Source: Chaunax sp. Z400
Lineage: Eukaryota > Chordata > Actinopteri > Lophiiformes > Chaunacidae
Reading direction: 5' to 3'
Assembly: GCA_037577475.1 (NCBI GenBank)
Contig: CM075184.1
Span: 32,319,594 to 32,383,593, forward strand
DNA length: 64,000 nt
A program made the position numbers and the translations under genes. The notes below the pieces were generated by a model that had not been told where the DNA came from, made no database searches, and saw only the letters and a program-made list of their open reading frames with translations. Shown piece after piece: positions 61,601-64,000 of this stretch. The number at the start of each line of letters is the position of its first letter. Position 1 is the first letter of the stretch.

Positions 61601-63238
61601 AGGTAAATTTTACTAGACAAAGAAACTTCATCCCACAAGTGATTTCTGCTCTTGTTAGCTTTCAGATTACAGCCACTTTTGTCAGTCGACACAGAACATA
61701 AGGAAAGTCTGGAAACAGCTCTTCATGTTTGAGACTATTTTAGACTTTTTGACAAGTTTGGGGAAATTATTGGAAGATTGCTCCTCTTTCTGTTTGTTCA
61801 TGCTCCAAATATTAATACCCGCAAATATTGCTTGATTTCTGTGTCATAAGCAAGTGGGAGCAGCAGAACTTGACACAGTCTGTGACACACTCTCAATTTG
61901 ATTTGAATAATGCAAGCTTGAAAAATGTAGTAATTGAAAGCAAGTAGGTTTGCATAGTGCCTGTGCATTTTGTTATAATGTGTATCGAAATTGAAAAAAA
62001 GCAAAAATAAAGATAAAAAAAATAAGTAGCCCAATGCAAGTGCTAGCTAGCTTACTGTGTTCCACATCAGTGAATAGGCTTGTTTTAAGGTCATGCAGGA
62101 TGTTTGTATCAATGTTATAAAGTGCCCTAATTTGTCAGGTATTTAATTCACTTTATTTTACAGTAATCAACATTCCCATATGGCTATTTAATACATGCCA
62201 TTAATATTAAAGATGGTAGACTAATATTCAGAAGCTCTTAAGTGTAGCGGAATAAACTTCAATGTCACCACTAACTACAGCCTCTGAAATGACCATAAAG
62301 TTGAATCAACTCCTCATAACAGTTACAGTAAAAACTATGATCATGAATGTAGAATTTATTGCACGACTCTTCCTTTAGTCTGCGTTAGGTTTAGTGAGGT
62401 GGATCTGATAAACTGGCAACTGATACAACAGAGTTATAAAATGGGTGTTTTAAGTACAGTCCTGTATTATATCACATACTAATAAATATTGGTATATTTA
62501 TATTAGCATATTTTTTATACATTATCGGTTTCATTTGGTACAACAAATTACAGAAAGCCTGTATTTTTAATCAGGGCTTCCTTCTTGTGGCCTGATAGCC
62601 ATCAGTCCATAATCTTTTTCTTTTTCTTTTGTCTGAAGCATATTTTGCAAATATACCGTCTAGTTTCACCAAATATTTACACACATCTTGACCATATTAC
62701 ACACTTGCACCTCTTGATATTTTGAAGTTTATACTAATTTTAGTTTGTGTGGTTTTTGTGTAAACATGTTTTAGTTGACTCTGAATGGTGGTCATTTTGT
62801 CCAGAGTTTTGAGGGATGTTAAGAATAGCCATAAATCATGCATGTGTGTGCTGAATCAGTTTCCTGAGATGGATCCATATGTGGCCCGTGACAAACTTTC
62901 ATTTCTGCTTTTACAGCCAGTTGGCTTTTCTGTAGATGGCTTTTTATAGCCAGGATCTTATTCTATTCTATTCTATTTGTCATATTTTAGATTTTTCCAA
63001 GTGGTGCATTATGAAGTGTAAATCATAATCACCTTCTTTTTGCTGGAATTTAACCACATCCCCATTTTGAATTTGTAGAAAGCCTACATAGAGCTACCAT
63101 AAACAGTCTTATCAGTGACAACAGGTTAAAGTGACTATTTTGTTTCAGAGGATTTGCTTTTTGCTTTTATTTCTACTTTGTTTTAGTTTGTTTGGTTAAA
63201 TGGGCCTGATTGAGTTTGGGTGTTTCTTTGTTGCACAG
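58621..63238 (+). other. 5' introns of the right-edge gene
   Basis: Mostly unique AT-rich sequence. One candidate noncoding exon lies at 60760-60918. No other coding exon was recognised. Confidence 0.4.
60760..60918 (+). other. candidate noncoding 5' exon of the right-edge gene
   Basis: It is bounded by acceptor tactcactctctag and donor CAGAG|gtaagg, both good. Inside is a short upstream ORF (ATGGGCAAGATGGATAAACG then ATAA, MGKMDKR). There is no long frame, so it would be 5' UTR. Confidence 0.4.
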
Positions 63239-63278
63239 GTACATCTTGCTTTCGTTATGACAAGCTGCTGTGCAGAAG

Positions 63279-63321
63279 ATGTCCACGCTGTCAGTGACTG
63301 ATATCCCAGATGTTGGTCATG
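63279..63321 (+). CDS. unidentified gene, coding exon 1
   Basis: The exon runs from 63239, with the ATG at 63279 (AAGATGT, A at -3). It encodes MSTLSVTDIPDVGH plus one base. Confidence 0.62.
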
Positions 63322-63803
63322 GTAAGAGGAACTAACTTTCATGCTTGGGGTGTGTGATGAATCGGTTTTCTGAAATCCCTCCATATGAGGCCAAAGACCA
63401 CTTTAATTCCTGTGGCGTTAGTGGAAATGCAATAATATAAGCTATAAGTATTATTTATCCAATGAGTATTTCATTACATTGTATCTGTGTTTCTGTTCAT
63501 TGACGTTTGTTTCAGACACCTGTCACAAAGCCACACGGTGGGTGGTGGTTGATGATGTAATGCGTTTGTGTCTCCTGTCAGATGAGAGGAAGGTGTTTGA
63601 CAGGGCCTCTGAGCTGCAGCTGGACTGCATGGTTGAGGAGAGCAGTGGAAGCACCACAATAAAGAATGACAGACTGCTGTCACTGGCTCACCTCTCTCAC
63701 CCTCACAACGGCCCTTCACTGACTGAGATGAGCAGCCCTCTGCCGGTAGAGCCAAGTGACATTAAGGTGGATCCAGCTGCTGGTGACACCTCTGCCAGCA
63801 CAG
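63279..63803 (+). CDS. unidentified gene, first coding exons (partial)
   Basis: Two coding exons, 63279-63321 and 63582-63803, join in phase to give about 88 residues: MSTLSVTDIPDVGH, then DERKVFDRASELQLDCMVEE, then a Ser/Thr/Pro-rich acidic stretch (LTEMSSPLPVEPSDIKVDPA). Splice sites are good (ttgcacag, CATG|gtaaga; gtctcctgtcag, CACAG|gtgagg). The protein continues beyond the right edge. The visible part is polar, without a signal peptide or membrane segment, and looks like the disordered N-terminus of an intracellular, perhaps nuclear, protein. I do not recognise it. A 14-codon upstream ORF (63257-63301) overlaps the start in another frame. Confidence 0.65.
63582..63803 (+). CDS. unidentified gene, coding exon 2
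   Basis: 74 codons rich in Ser, Asp, Glu and Pro, starting DERKVFDRASELQLDCMVEE and ending AGDTSAST with a split codon. Confidence 0.66.
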
Positions 63804-64000
63804 GTGAGGGAAAATGACTTCATTTGAACGGCTGCAGTACAGTTGCATGTAGAAAATGTAACCTCTTTAGACTGAAATAAGTCACACACATCCTTCTTAG
63901 AGGGAGTGTCAGATTCCATATCTGGAGAAATAATGTGCAGTTTCTGTAAATGTTGTATTAATCAACAGAAACGGGACATAACTGAGTGTATCACCTTCAT

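Overview
The window looks like nuclear DNA of a ray-finned (teleost) fish, probably a percomorph. The evidence is genes split into short exons with GT-AG introns, long (CA)n and (TA)n microsatellites, degenerate fish repeat families, and a teleost-style GnRH receptor with a cytoplasmic tail. Gene names rest on protein similarity as I remember it; no search was run.

Layout. (1) 1-34000, minus strand: the 5' half of arid3b, an ARID-domain transcription factor. Four coding exons are visible (33943-33978, 32038-32670, 9976-10050, 9260-9332). They are separated by introns of 1.3, 22 and 0.6 kb, and the rest of the ARID domain lies beyond the left edge, so 1-9259 is intron. The 22-kb intron holds microsatellites, degenerate transposons (one apparently nested in another) and a retrocopy-like insert with a long target-site duplication. 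(2) 34200-37160: intergenic, with an old retroelement. (3) 37834-40878, minus strand: complete fam219b in six exons, 188 codons. (4) 41350-41421, plus strand: an intact tRNA-Asp(GTC) gene. (5) 43455-45407, plus strand: a secreted 264-aa protein with two C-type lectin domains that lack the usual sugar-binding motifs. (6) 50381-54259, plus strand: complete three-exon GnRH receptor, 419 aa. (7) 54260-58150: intergenic, with a strongly palindromic MITE-like element at 56914-57195. (8) About 58200 to the right edge, plus strand: start of an unrecognised gene with noncoding 5' exons and two coding exons before the edge.

The genes do not form a pathway. arid3b and fam219b also lie close together on human 15q24, so this looks like conserved vertebrate synteny, with the receptor and the lectin gene as fish-side neighbours. 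I found no CRISPR array, operon or obviously new multi-gene system. The most unusual items are the palindromic element, the retrocopy-like insert, the degenerate double-lectin protein and the unidentified right-edge gene.
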